Of a DNA stretch of 64,000 bases, positions 1 to 11,390 are shown piece after piece (within the stretch, counting starts at the first letter, position 1; each line of letters opens with the position of its first letter). This stretch comes from Omphiscola glabra. Its lineage: Eukaryota; Mollusca; Gastropoda; Lymnaeidae. Made by a program: the position numbers and the translations under genes. The DNA is taken from assembly GCA_964017045.1 (NCBI GenBank), contig OZ024794.1, positions 26,737,427 to 26,801,426 of the forward strand, read 5' to 3'. The notes beneath the pieces are model-generated. The model searched no databases. It was not told where the DNA came from and saw only the letters and a program-made list of their open reading frames with translations.

Positions 1-160
1 TGGGGGGTCGAACGACCATTGCTCGGTGGTCGCAGAAGACAAATATGTATTAAGAAGCAAATAAAATAATTTTATGGTTAGTGGGGGGGGGGGGAGGGGT
101 CGCCACACCATGAGGAACTGTATTATAGGGTCGCGGTATTAGGAAGGCTGAGAACCACTG
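1..160 (+). mobile_element. SPIN-like hAT miniature element, copy A, cut by window edge
   Basis: This is the right part of a non-autonomous hAT element. It ends in AGAACCACTG at 151-160, the same terminus as the better-preserved copies at 13,700 and 33,385. Internal blocks typical of the family are visible: GGGGTCGAACGACC-like sequence at the left edge, AATAATTTTATGGTTAG, GGTCGCCACACCATGAGGAA and GGGTCGCGGTATTAGGAAGG. A G tract interrupts the GGGGGTCGCC block. The left terminus lies outside the window, so no target duplication can be tested. It encodes no protein and would have depended on a SPIN/Buster-type transposase supplied elsewhere. Confidence 0.85.
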
Positions 161-616
161 ACATAACTCAAAGTGAGTTTCTGTCCTATTAATAATTTGT
201 ATTGTGCTTCTGTCTTTCGTGCATTTTCTTTTTGACACATCACCCATTTTACGCATCATTCCAATTGTCTATGTTTAATAATGAGGGGGTAAACGCAAAG
301 AGGTGATACTATACAACTATTGAATTCAACGCTAAAGTTGTAATCATGTAAATGGACGCTTTGTTGTTAACCAGCACTATCTAACAACACTATCTAAAAA
401 CACTGTCTAAAAAACACTGTCTAACTGTATTAGTTTCTGCATGGAAGAGTCGTCCCCCCCCCCCCCTGGTCCCCTCACAATAGCCTCAAACTTTTAAGTG
501 TTAGTAATGACAATGGTGTCTCTAGAATAAACCCTTACCTTGCACAGTGGTACCCGGGCTTCACCTGAATACATTTAAATAAATAAGCGTCGATCGTATA
601 ACATTAAGAGGATAGC
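161..616. other. Unassigned spacer
   Basis: No gene is seen. About 374-433 holds four degenerate 13-15 bp units of the type CACTGTCTAAAAAA, and a C tract lies near 457-466. The rest looks like unique AT-rich sequence. Confidence 0.5.
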
Positions 617-1590
617 CTATGAAATCAAGGCAGTTGTGTTGGACGCTAGCTAGGCTCGCCTCTGAAATCAAGGCAGTTGTGTTGGACGCTAGCTAGGCTC
701 GCCCCTGAAATCAAGGCAGTTGTGTTGGACGCTAGCTAGGCTCGTCCATGAAATCAAGGCAGTTGTGTTGGACGCTAGCTAGGCTCGTCCATGAAATCAA
801 GGCAGTTGTGTTGGACGCTAGCTAGGCTCGTCCATGAAATCAAGGCAGTTGTGTTGGACGCTAGGCTCGCCTCTGAATATCAAGGCAGTTGTGTTGGATG
901 CTAGCTAGGCTCATCCATGCAATCAAGGCAGTTGTGTTGGACGATAGCTAGGCTCGTCCATGAAATCAAGGCAGTTGTGTTGGACGCTAGCTAGGCTCGT
1001 CCATGAAATCAAGGCAGTTGTGTTGGATGCTAGGCTCGCCCCTGAAATCAAGGCAGTTGTGTTGGACGCTAGGCTCGTCTCTGAAATCAAGGCAGTTGTG
1101 TTGGACGCTAGCTAGGCTCGTCCATGAAATCAAGGCTGTTGTGTTGGACGCTAGGCTCGCCTCTGAAATTAAGGCAGTTGTGTTGGACGCTAGGCTCGCC
1201 TCTGAAATCAAGGCAGTTGTGTTGGACGCTAGGCTCGCCTCTGAAATCAAGGCAGTTGTGTTGGACGCTAGGCTCGCCTCTGAAATCAAGTCAGTTGTGT
1301 TGGACGCTAGGCTCGCCTCTAAAATCAAGTCAGTTGTGTTGGACGCTAGGCTCGTCTCTGAAATCAAGGCATATGTGTTGGACACTGGGCCCCCTCTGAA
1401 ATTAAGGCAGTTGTGTTGGTCGCCAGGCTCACCTCTGAAATCAAGGCACTTGTGTAGGACGCCAGTCTCGCCTCTGAAATCAGGGCAGTTGTGTTGGACG
1501 CTAGGCTCGCCTCTGAAATCAAGGCAGTTGTGTTGGACGCTAGGCTCGCCTCTGAAATCAAGGCAGTTGAATTGGACTCCAGGTTCGCGT
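617..1590. repeat. Minisatellite, 39/43-bp unit, about 24 copies
   Basis: The unit contains GAAATCAAGGCAGTTGTG followed by TTGGACGCTAGGCTCGCC. Left-hand units (to about 1,010) mostly carry an extra CTAG (GCTAGCTAGG) and are 43 bp. Most right-hand units lack it (GCTAGG) and are 39 bp. Because 39 is a multiple of three and the unit lacks stops, long open frames exist here on both strands. They encode only 13-residue repeats (for example KSRQLCWTLGSPL) and are best read as repeat artefacts. Confidence 0.95.
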
Positions 1591-2130
1591 AAGACGCCGC
1601 TCACGGAGATGGCGATACGTGGCAATTAGTGAAGTCCGTGGCAGTACAGCCTGGACGGTGCCATGTGTGACGTTTCAAGTTTCCCGGGAAGACCCTCTGC
1701 GAGATTATTGGCTCTCAAATTTTATTGGAAAGACCCCCCCCCCCCGACTTAAATCTGCCGGCGCGTATGATTTGTTTACTTTCGACCGGAACCCGTCGGT
1801 GTTGGGGACCTCTGATATATGCGAGTCTTATTGGTAATCTGAGCTCTTGGTAAGAGGAGCTGTGATACTGTAATTGGTGGTTAAAATGATGTCATACTGA
1901 ACTATAGCCTTACATTTCAGCCACTATTTCTAAGATCATTTTTTTTTTAGTTTCTCGCCCCCTCGGTGCGGTTCTTTGGTTATATGATCACCGTGTCTCA
2001 AATTATTTTTTAAAAGCAATGATTCCAAAACTTTTTTGTAAGATTTTATGACAATGCCTAAATTGCTGGGCCTTTTTCGTCCCTATCTTCACCTTAAACG
2101 AAAAGAAAGACATTTTCTTTGATCGGGGAT
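1591..2130. other. Unassigned spacer
   Basis: No gene, RNA or known element is recognised. The stretch has a short C tract near 1,734-1,745 and T-rich runs near 1,940. Confidence 0.4.
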
Positions 2131-2445
2131 TGAGGCTTTGCGGACCAATGCTTGATTGAGGCCTTGCGGACCAATGCCTGATTGAGGCCTTGCGGACCAA
2201 TGCCTGATTGAGGCCTTGCGGACCAATGCCTGATTGAGGCCTTGCGGACCAATGCCTGATTGAGGCCTTGCGGATCAATGCCTGATTGATTCCTTGCGGA
2301 CCAATGCCTGATTGGGGCCTTGCGGACCGATGCCTGTTTGAGGCCTTGCGGACCGATGCCTGATTGAGGCCTTGCGGACCGATGCCTGATTGAGGCCTTG
2401 CGGACCGATGCCTGATTGAGGCCTTACGGACCGATGCCTTTCCGC
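2131..2445. repeat. Minisatellite, 26-bp unit, 12 copies
   Basis: Twelve units with core GAGGCCTTGCGGACC, then AATGCCTGATT or GATGCCTGATT. The left units read ACCAATG and the last five read ACCGATG, so variants are grouped in blocks rather than mixed. A period of 26 bp cycles through all three frames, giving an open minus-strand frame of repeated RPQSGIGPQG-like peptide that I do not regard as a gene. Confidence 0.95.
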
Positions 2446-5051
2446 GGACCACCACTTTGAAAGTCTTGCCAAGAACTCAGAGATTATGTAAAATGGTTTT
2501 CAAAGATGCGTTTACCAACTGGCTTTTCTCACACTGATTACGCCAAGGCTCGTCTATTAAAGGACTGTGTCAAAAATAGTCCAGTAATTTATATGTCTCC
2601 TGCTGTTTGGGCTTATTTATAGCAGCTTGTCACCCTTTCATAATCACCTTGCGCCATGTTTACGAAAGGTCACCTGAAAAGGTCATGGTGCGTTGTCTCG
2701 CCTCACCCTCCACCGTTTCTCTGCTGGTAATATCTCTCTATGATGGTAAAATAGCCTCCCACCCAGAGGCACCCCCCATCTTTTCCGTTCCCAGTACGCA
2801 CACACACACCATGTGGTAAGATAGGTTTCTGTTAGTCATCAACTGGTCTCGGGGGACACTTCTCACCAATGTCGACTAACGCAATGCTGAATGTGTCAAG
2901 GGTAGACAAAACAAATGAGTCAATTTCAACCCATAGCATTTGCACCAGACGTCGACAACATTTTCCGAACTGTTTTAAGAACAAATAATGGAATTTTTAC
3001 CCCCTCCCCCCACCCAAAAAAAAAAAATCAAAGAAAGAAAAAACAAAGAAAAAATATTAAGAACTCAAATGAAAAATGCGTTGTCATTCGACTTGAACAC
3101 AATTTTTTTTAATGCGTTAAAAACGAAAGGGACTGTGCAATATTTTAGCTTGGAGAAAGTTGGCATTCTCTGGGCTTGCCGACTCCAAAAAAAAAAAAAA
3201 AAGCAAAATCTTTTAGTCTGAACATTAATCTCATCTCTAGATGGTAGTCGCCTCCCAAATATAAAGGGAATGCATACGAGCAAGAAATCAGGTGGGAGTG
3301 GGGGGGGGTTAATACATATATACGCTTAAACAAATCTATATACCGGATCTTGAGTGATAGCGGTTTAAAGAATGCTAGCCTCTTGCAAATCTTCACTAGA
3401 AATGAACCAAGCAACATCTTCACATACACAATATGTTTCTTATGTGCGGATGCACCTAACAAAAACCTATATTTGGTGAATATTTTTTTAAAAAATCGTT
3501 AAAAAAAAAAAAAAAAAACTCAGAAAAGAGGTCAAATTTTGAGGCACGAACACATTTCATCTTCGCCTCCTAATACTTGGAAAAAAAAAAATAACAGTTC
3601 ACCACTCTTGTATGCATTTTATCCATCAAACAAATATGCGTAAGCTAAAAGGAAAAGGAGAGGGGGGGGGGGGCGGTGGAGGAAGAAGTGAGAGGGGATA
3701 TAAAAAAAAAAAAAAGAAAATGCGGTAATAAAAAACAAAAAACGGACGATGCCAATCGCCTAAATAAATGCAGCATTAACCCCAACAAAACCAGGGAGCC
3801 AAGAGTCATCGCTGTGAAAGGAAAAGACAACTGTTACGTTTACACATTTGTAATTATAGCTGAAAGCAAATATTTTAATGGTAAATTAGATTAAGGGTTG
3901 AAAACTGTGAGAACTCTGCCGGGATGGGGAAAAAAGGGCTGTCTTTGAGATGTTGCCGTGTCGGGAGCCGTCCTAAGCCTGTATGGAGGGGGTTGAGCGG
4001 GGTTGCCGGGGTTAATAATGACGAGCTTGTGTTTTTAAAACGTCATGGCTGTTTGGGGATTTGGCCTGTTAAATTTAAGCGCTAAATTGAAAGCGCACTC
4101 GCTTTGAACTTTGGGTGGGGCGTGGGCTGGGTTCAGGGGAGAGAGGGTCGGACTTAACCCCCTGTTTATCCTTGCGCCCTCCATCCCCACCCAACCCGCT
4201 TCACACTCAGAAATCCCCTGACATATTAACGAGACAGTATGGAAAAAAAGAAAAAGCAAACAGCACAACTTAAAAGACTTCTGGTTTACTCTACTGTACC
4301 AATTATACAGCTAGCCAACCACCATGTAAGAGCCAGCAGTTTCAAGTTATTCTCTGCCGGTACTGGTACAACGCAGGGATGGGTTTTTGTACGTGTTAAA
4401 GTTTGAATCAGAAGTTTTGAGCCTCGGGACCCTGATGGTTGTGTTTGAATTATCCCAAAGAGGTCGGTACGGGGCTGCGACGTTGAGGGATTGTAGAGAA
4501 GGTTTGGAGCGAGTTCGAAAAAACGAGGTGTAGGTGACTTAAGAGCTAGCACCGGGCTGGGATTGAAAGTAATTGCTGTAATGGTTGGAAGTGAAACCCG
4601 TGGGGTGGTAGGGTTGTCCCCATAAAGGATTAGATTAGTGTCTTATCTCGGGACAGAAATTTCGAGGATGAAGGAGGTGGATTAACTGTTGGAGCTCAAC
4701 TCTCGGTCATCATTTCACCTGACACGTGGGAGTTGTCTCCGCTGGGGTGAGCCAGATCTCCACATCTCAATGAGGATGGGTTCTAGGGAGCAAGGAGTTG
4801 TGGCGCCTGATGGCCCCGGCGTGTTTTATTTGTTATGGTGTCGGTTACCCCCCCCTCCCCCACAATCCCAGAGGCACCTTTTTGGGAGCGCTACTTCTAG
4901 GGGTCTCGTGTTATATGTGCTACTCACAGAGCGGCCTTGAAAACCTTTGGACACCCATCTGACAGTCCTAAGGGAGGTTTCCATTAGTTGCGCGTCACCT
5001 TTATAGGCTTTATTTTAACTTCGCTTTTGTTCGTTGTTTCTTTCTGCCTGG
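2446..5051. other. Spacer with homopolymers, no gene
   Basis: Mostly unique sequence with many A/T homopolymers (for example 3,186-3,202 and 3,501-3,518), a G12 tract at 3,662-3,673 and another G run near 3,300. Open frames here are short and low-complexity (K-rich or P-rich). No splice-bounded exon was recognised. Confidence 0.45.
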
Positions 5052-5139
5052 ATGTGTGGCAAAAATCTTCTGACGGCTAATTGAGCTACTTCCCGTCAAC
5101 CTATCGAGCTGAAACTTGGCACACAGACTTGTAGTCGAT
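5052..5139 (+). repeat. Dispersed repeat, copy 1
   Basis: This segment (GACGGCTAATTGAGC, CTATCGAGCTGAAACTTGGC) matches the reverse complement of 24,213-24,300 over about 85-90 bp, with the shared blocks AAAATCTTC, GACGGCTAATTG, CTATCGAGCTGA and ACTTGGCAC. Two diverged copies in opposite orientation 19 kb apart indicate an interspersed element, perhaps the 3' region of a retroelement. The class is undetermined. Confidence 0.75.
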
Positions 5140-6111
5140 AACAACATATTCCTTCAAATGTTTAAAAAAATATATATAAAAAAAAACAAAAAAACCAAGC
5201 GTTTAAATAAAACCGTGCGTTACATTTTTAAAATGCTGTTACATTTAAATGTGTTGTTTTGAAACAAAAGGGTGTATTAATGCATGCAAGAGTCTTAGAT
5301 TAGCGCGACCAGTTAGTTTTTCGCTTAGCTCTTCATTTTCTTAACTCTCAGAGGATGCTCATCAGTCATTTTTTTTCCCTTTTTTCAGAGCTGTTTATAT
5401 ATTGAACTTGACCATAATTTAACCACTACGTTTGTGTCTAGCGCCTGCGGACCTGTCATAACTCTACTTTCCTCCTTGAAAAAAAAAAAAAAAGCTGGTT
5501 TCTGACCTTGGCCTCTTTGTGTCGGACCAGGGGCGCGTTACAGGGGCTTTTCGAGCGTGAATCCCAGAATTATAATACACTTCTCACCCCGCACCACCCC
5601 TAAGCCCCCACCTCCCCCCCCCCCCCCCCCCGGTCCCGAGGCCACCACATACGCACTTTGACGGCCGACCTTTTGACCAAAGTTAATTTGTGCCATGTGT
5701 AAAACGGAAATTCGCTCCCCTCTGTGCCGGCCCAGTAAAATAGTTTATACTCCGTGGTTAATACGGTGGCGAGCGCCTTGTGGAGGGCGAAGGTTATTCT
5801 GAATACTAAAGTTAACCCCTCTGTCTTCACGTGTGTGTATGTATGTTAGTTGAGATGAGTAGCCGTGCCAAGTTTTAGTATTATGGCAAGCCAGCTTAGA
5901 CCCCCCCCCACACACACACACGCCCTTCTCCGTCAACGAGGACCCATAAATAATTAAATCAATCCTTCGTTTGTATTAATTAATTTTAAAAAAATAATTT
6001 AAAAATTGAAAAGAAATAAAAATGAAATACTGATCTTCATCTTTTTTTTTTCTTCTTTCATTAAATGAATGGAATGAATAAAATGTTAAGCAGCAGATTT
6101 TGAGGGAACTG
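5140..6111. other. Spacer with C18 tract
   Basis: No gene is seen. It holds an uninterrupted C18 run at 5,614-5,631, an A-run near 5,480 and an AT-rich stretch at 5,950-6,060. Confidence 0.5.
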
Positions 6112-6605
6112 CTGAAAATGTTAATATTGTTAACTCACACCCACTACCCAAACTGAAAATGTTAATATTGTTAACTCACACCCACTACCCAAACTGAAAA
6201 TGTTAATATTGTTAACTCACACCCACTATCCAAACTGAAAATGTTAATATTGTTAACTCACACCCACTACCCAAACTGAAATTGTTAATATTGTTAACTC
6301 ACACCCACTACCCAAACTGAAAATGTTAATATTGTTAACTCACACCCACTACCCAAACTGAAAATGTTAATATTGTTAACTCACACCCACTACCCAAACT
6401 TAAAATGTTAATATTGTTAACTCACACCCACTACCCAAACTGAAAATGTTAATATTGTTAACTCACACCCACTACCCAAACTGAAATTGTTAATATTGTT
6501 AACTCACACCCACTACCCAAACTGAAAATGTTAATATTGTTAACTCACACCCACTACCCAAACTTAAAATGTTAATATTGTTAACTCACACCCACTACCC
6601 AAACT
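6112..6605. repeat. Tandem array, 41-bp unit, 12 copies
   Basis: Twelve nearly identical units (CTGAAAATGTTAATATTG then TTAACTCACACCCACTACCC). Every unit contains the inverted pair GTTAA-TATTG-TTAAC. Divergence is very low: only single-base variants such as GAAATTG for GAAAATG, CTTAAAATG for CTGAAAATG, or CTATCC for CTACCC. That points to recent amplification or homogenisation. Confidence 0.97.
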
Positions 6606-7108
6606 CAATTATTATATTTTTTGTGAAGATTTAAAAGTGAGCGCCTCATGCATTACATCAATGTATTTTATTTTCAAAGACAATTCAACGGTGGTTCGGG
6701 AGGTGATGGTGAACAATAAGCAATGCATTCCTGTTATGAGATTCAATAAGAGAAGGTGAATAGTTGGAATTGATACGACTATTGATGCGAACGTTGCTGA
6801 CAGGGTACAATGTTGAAGTTGATTGATGATCCCGTGTGCTGTATTGTTGATGCTGAGATCAAGGAGAAGGTCTTTTGTACGGTACTTAAACGTAATGGGG
6901 ACATAGTACATGTCCAATGCATGCCTGCTGTTATGTTTGAAAAGATGCGGCATTGTCTTGGCAGCGTCTGTGACATACTATTTTGTCGTTATACCCTGCT
7001 GTAGATGTCGTAAATTCAGTGGTCGTCCAATCATCGCTTCATATCCATGCACCCAACTTGGTATAATTTTAAAATTTCAGACAGACCCAAAATAGATGAA
7101 TATGAAAT

Positions 7109-7273
7109 CAGAGCTGTTTACCCTTAAACTCTTAAAATCGTACAATACCATCACAAAATCGTTCAATACATTATCTTAATAGTAAAAAATACAACATACA
7201 GTATATATGATGTATACCTATACACCTCAAAATCGTACATTGTACGCCAACATAGTAAGAGTAAACGGTTCTG
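7109..7273 (+). mobile_element. Inverted-repeat miniature element, family CAGACCTGTTTAC, copy 1
   Basis: It starts CAGAGCTGTTTACCC and ends GTAAACGGTTCTG, imperfect terminal inverted repeats. The interior matches the copies at 45,065 and 62,546: AAATCGTACAATACCATCAC, AAATACAACATACAGTATAT, CACCTCAAAATCGTACA and TGTACGCCA. It is about 165 bp with no coding capacity. This is the most diverged of the three copies and no clean target duplication is visible. Confidence 0.85.
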
Positions 7274-8078
7274 TTTAATACGTTTACTTGTTGTAATGCC
7301 ATCATAACTGACTTTAATCTGAGCGAGATGGATGAGGAGAAACTATTCTATTGTCTTTGGCGTAAACTCGGGGCACAGAAACACTTGTCATTACCAACAC
7401 GCCGTAATCGTGTGTGCGCTGAATATTATTATATGTGTGAAGGGATGCGCGACGTTGGCGTCCTGTCTGGCGTCGTCTTAAAATCTTAATGCAACGGCAA
7501 CTATGAACAGCATATGCTAGCCGTCAGATCCGTAAGTTGCTGCACTCTGGTCTGTCCACTTCGACTGGACGCTACAATTCACATCCTCGGCGGTCAGCAC
7601 ACACGACCAGATCTCCCGCCCACAAAACTCGTGAGGGCTTCATCACGCCATTGTACCCCTCTGGCGGTCAACTATATGATCCTTGACCGGGATCCCTCGG
7701 CGTATAATGGACGGCCGACCCTTTGCCTGGACAAAAGCTTATACCAACAGGTGCTGCTGTCCGCCGGTCAATACAGCTGTTATGTTTGGAGCTCGGTTAA
7801 CCGCCCCTCTGCTTGCAGTACTGCGACATAAGCGTTACTTGTCTTCCGAAAATGGTGTTTTAAAAAAAGCGGACACCAGCAGCATGTTGCTGGTGTATAT
7901 GATTGCGCCTTAAACAAAGGTATCATTTGAAGTACGGTAGACAAGAAGCCTGTCTGCTCCTCGTAATGGGAAGTACATGGGGATAACTCGGTTTGAACCC
8001 GGATCGGCCGAAGGTGTAATGCTGCTTACCTCGGTAGACGTGGCCGTGACATGTCTGGATAGTCCTTACCCTGCATGG
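7274..8078. other. Spacer, no gene; one short hairpin
   Basis: A moderately GC-rich stretch has open frames of up to about 105 residues without recognisable domains. A perfect 9-bp stem with a 6-nt loop lies at 7,873-7,896 (ACACCAGCA-GCATGT-TGCTGGTGT). A GGTTTGAACCC motif at 7,990-8,000 resembles a tRNA B box, but no cloverleaf or A box could be fitted. Confidence 0.4.
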
Positions 8079-8222
8079 CAGTGGCGTAGAAAACGTTAAA
8101 GCCGCCCGGATCCCATCCCGATTCCAGTGAAAAAAACTCTGCAGTTGACCAATAATGCTGCGCTCAATGCAAGGCGTATAGTATCTATCAAAGTACCGCA
8201 CCCCTTCCTTCCTACGCCACTG
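8079..8222. mobile_element. Miniature inverted-repeat element, CAGTGGCGTAG ends
   Basis: It starts CAGTGGCGTAGAAAA and ends TTCCTACGCCACTG, so the outer 11 bp are perfect inverted repeats. It is 144 bp with no coding capacity. The termini match those at 46,378-46,571 and 53,968-54,137. The flanks show no 8-bp duplication, so the insertion is old or rearranged. Confidence 0.8.
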
Positions 8223-9190
8223 TACCCGGCTTTCTACTACGTTCAAGATGTCAGCCGTAAATGAGTTTTAGGATGTGATTTTAAAATATCCTCGGACACA
8301 AATTGTCCTCTACACAAGGCCGTCAACACAAACGTAATTGTTTCAGGTTTGGCAAGGTAAATACTGAGTGTCTACGTTGAAACAAGGGCCCGACTCTGAC
8401 CGCGCTGGGGACCTTCGACTTTAATTTATGAGCGCAAGGAAATAGGAATGCGTCCCGTCAAAGGCAAAGCGAAAATATTACCTCGTATCCTATAATTTAG
8501 ACAAGAATTAATTGTAAGGAAAGGATTAGTGGGGTCACTTTGACTTGACCTGCAGACAAGCAGACTTGACCTGCAGACAAGCAGACTGGGATTTCCCAAC
8601 CGCGACCTGGGAGACTGAATGAATTAAAAGAAACCTAAAGTATTTTTTGTAGATTCTAACTCCTGTTTCAATTAGTTCTACCACTACCACATTTAGTATA
8701 TAATTTTATTTATAAATAATGGGCTCTGTCGAATTCTTGAGATGGCGAGCTTGCGTTTTCTTGTTAAAGGGAAGACAAAACACTGTTTTGTCACATACGC
8801 AGCGCGGAATGTGCCGTTTATTGCGTAACCCCATTTCGCGGCTCTGTTTATTGAACATGGGGAAATATGTTTCGAGGCGTCTCATCTCATAGGGCAGAGG
8901 GAGTGAAAAGGAACGCCGGAGCACCTTTCTTTTTTATTGCTTTTTTTGCGCTTGGCAGTCACTTCTCAAATGTAGTGCAGTAGATGTACCGCATTCCTCG
9001 TGACAGGATATCAGTTTACAATAAAGGCGTCGTCTCCATTGAATGCCCCGGTTAAATAGAAGAAAATGAAATCCCTATGTGGGGTCCGTTCGTTTCCTGT
9101 TTAGGTGGACGCAGCGACACCGAACCCGTACCTTTTCTTTTAATGTCAGAAAGAGGGAGCTCGGAAAAAAAAAAAAAAAGCACCCTAGAT
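8223..9190. other. Spacer with one short duplication
   Basis: A perfect 21-bp direct duplication lies at 8,542-8,583 (unit starts GACTTGACCTGCAG). No gene is recognised. An A-run is at about 9,165-9,179, just left of the hAT-like element. Confidence 0.5.
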
Positions 9191-10418
9191 CGGTGGTCCT
9201 CAGACTGATATACTTCCACCCTTGGGTGGGAGAGGGTAATTACGTAATGGGGCTCAAAACATTATCGTTGCTGTTAAATACAATGTAACGAAAATGTTAG
9301 AGCATCAAATGCAACGTTTATTACCAGGATGCCAGGATATCGAATCACCAAAATGTCCCGACTAGGCAAGTAATTCTACTTGATGGTTGAGACGTACCAA
9401 AATATATTTCAAATAATGTATTGGTCATTACGGTCATGTCATCTTTTGGAGTCTTAGACCCAGTGTTGGAGTCTTAGACACAGTGTTTAAGACTTAGACA
9501 CTGGAGTCTTAAACATATCGTTGGAGTCTTAGACACAGAGTTGTGTCATAAACCCATTGCCGGATTCTTAGTCCTAGTGGTTTGAGTCTTAGTCCTTGTG
9601 TTGGAGTCTCAGACCAAGTGTTGGAGTCGTAGACCCATTTTTGGAGTCTTAATCCTAGTGTCGGAGTCTCAGACCCAGTGTTGGAGTCTTAGACCCATTG
9701 TTTGAGTCTTAGTCCTAGTCCTAGTGTTGGAGTCTCAGACCCAGTGTTGGAGTCTTAGACCCATTGTTTGAGTCTTAGTCCTAGTGTTGGAGTCTCAGAC
9801 CCAGTGTTGGAGTCTTAGACCCATCGTTTGAGTCTTAGTCCTAGTGTTGGAGTCTCAGACTCAGTGTTGGAGTCTTAGACCCATTGTTTGAGTCTTAGTC
9901 CCATTGTTGGAGTCTTAGACCCAGTGTTGGAGTCTTAGTCCTAGTGTTGGAGTCTTAGACCCAGTGTTGGAGTCTTAGTCCTAGTGTTGGAGTCTTAGTC
10001 CTAGTGTTGGAGTCTTAGTCCTAGTGTTGGAGTCTTAGTCCTAGTGTTGGAGTCTTAGTCCCAGTGTTGGAGTCTTAGACCCAGTGTTGGAGTCTTAGTC
10101 CTAGTGTTGGAGTCTTATTCCTAGTGTTGGAGTCTTAGTTCTAGTGTTGGAGTCTTAGTCCTAGTGTTGGAGTCTTAGTCCTAGTGTTGGAGTCTTAGTC
10201 CCAGTGTTGGAGTCTTAGACCCAGTGTTGGAGTCTTAGTCCTAGTGTTGGAGTCTCAGACCCATTGTTTGAAGCTTAAAAGTAATGATAGAGATTTTAAC
10301 AGTTTGCCCAACCCCAGAGTTAATTTTTGTTATGAATTTCTTGCTTCTAGCTCCCCTCTCTCTATCCCCTCTTCCCCACCGGTTACCGAATTCCCAGTTA
10401 ATAGTGTGAGGACCACTG
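9191..10418. mobile_element. hAT-like non-autonomous element carrying an internal minisatellite
   Basis: The left end is CGGTGGTCCTCAGACT. The right end is GTGTGAGGACCACTG, whose complement is CAGTGGTCCTCACAC, so the outer 16 bp form an inverted repeat with few mismatches. The 8 bp outside each end are CCCTAGAT and ATCTAGAT (6 of 8 identical, central TA), consistent with an eroded Buster-type hAT target duplication. About two thirds of the element is a 20-bp tandem array (see next entry). No transposase frame is present. The repeat may have expanded after insertion or been part of the mobile unit. Confidence 0.65.
9444..10270. repeat. Minisatellite, 20-bp unit, about 41 copies, inside the hAT-like element
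   Basis: The unit is TTGGAGTCTTAGTCCTAGTG, with common variants AGACCCAGTG, AGACCCATTG and GTCTCAGACC. The left end is heavily diverged and the right half nearly uniform, a gradient typical of polar expansion. It lies wholly between the inverted repeats at 9,191 and 10,418. Confidence 0.97.
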
Positions 10419-11390
10419 ATCTAGATTGGAGAGGAGTGAAATGCAGCAAGTTATCGGAGGTAGGTTGCTTGGGCTAGGGGTGGGGCTCTAGTTAAACATT
10501 TTATCGCTCAAAGCCCGCGGCTCCTCTACTTAGAAATCTCCGTGCCTCCACGCCATTTTTACGCCCCCCCCACTCTACACTGTTATTTCCTCAATGTCAA
10601 GAGTATCTGTCACCCCCCCCCCCCCCCCCCCACACCTAGCTTCCACTTTATCTGAGTTTTTGCCTACTACTCTGAGTTGCCAGCCAATCGTCTAGGTTGC
10701 CGTGAAAATCTAGAAACGAGACCTCTTTACATAACCTAGCAATAAAAGATTGAGCTGGCGTTTTCGTTGGTGTTTGACACGTCGATACGTCTGCGTCCCC
10801 TACTCTTCCCGACGCACCTCAGGTCCTTAATTTACCCTGTCACTCCACCCCCCTCCCTATCCCACATTAACCGTCTTTCCAAAAAGTACCTTAAGATATC
10901 GCACTAAGGGCTTGATAAATGGGCATCCGGTGTTCCCCCCCTTCCTCTCACACGCACACACACACACACACATACGCACTCCCGCTTTTGTACCAAGTTT
11001 TCACCTGACGCCTCATTCAATAGCACGTTTCCCGCAGTATTTTTATACTTTCACTAGCCTAGTACTGGGACCAAACTGTAAAAATACTTCATCTTGGGCC
11101 CTTGGGGGGGGGGGGGGGGGCGGGGGGAATTAGGGGTAGTTCGGTTGTGGTACAAGGTTTATAAAAAAAAAACAACTCAGGCACTATAAACTTTTCAGTT
11201 AGCTAATTTTATAATTTTACTTTAAGCATAGGAACATTTATAGAGTCCAAGATGAAAGAAGAAAAAAAAAAGGGTTAGGGGGATGAATGTGATCGGTCAT
11301 GTAAGACTCAATTATGCAGGACCTCAACAATGAAAAGTCTAACTTTTTTGTGTTGAGACTTCTCAATTTTTTTGTATGATTATTTGGAAT
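10419..11390. other. Spacer with long C and G tracts
   Basis: C19 lies at 10,613-10,631, a CA-repeat near 10,950-10,970 and G17 at 11,104-11,120. No gene is recognised. Confidence 0.5.

Noticed and set aside
987..1629. Overlapping 208- and 212-codon open frames on opposite strands
   Set aside because: They coincide exactly with the 39-bp stop-free minisatellite and encode only 13-residue repeats.
7940..8045. tRNA-like B box GGTTTGAACCC (also readable on the minus strand)
   Set aside because: No A box, acceptor stem or anticodon arm could be fitted, so neither a tRNA nor a tRNA-derived SINE is supported.
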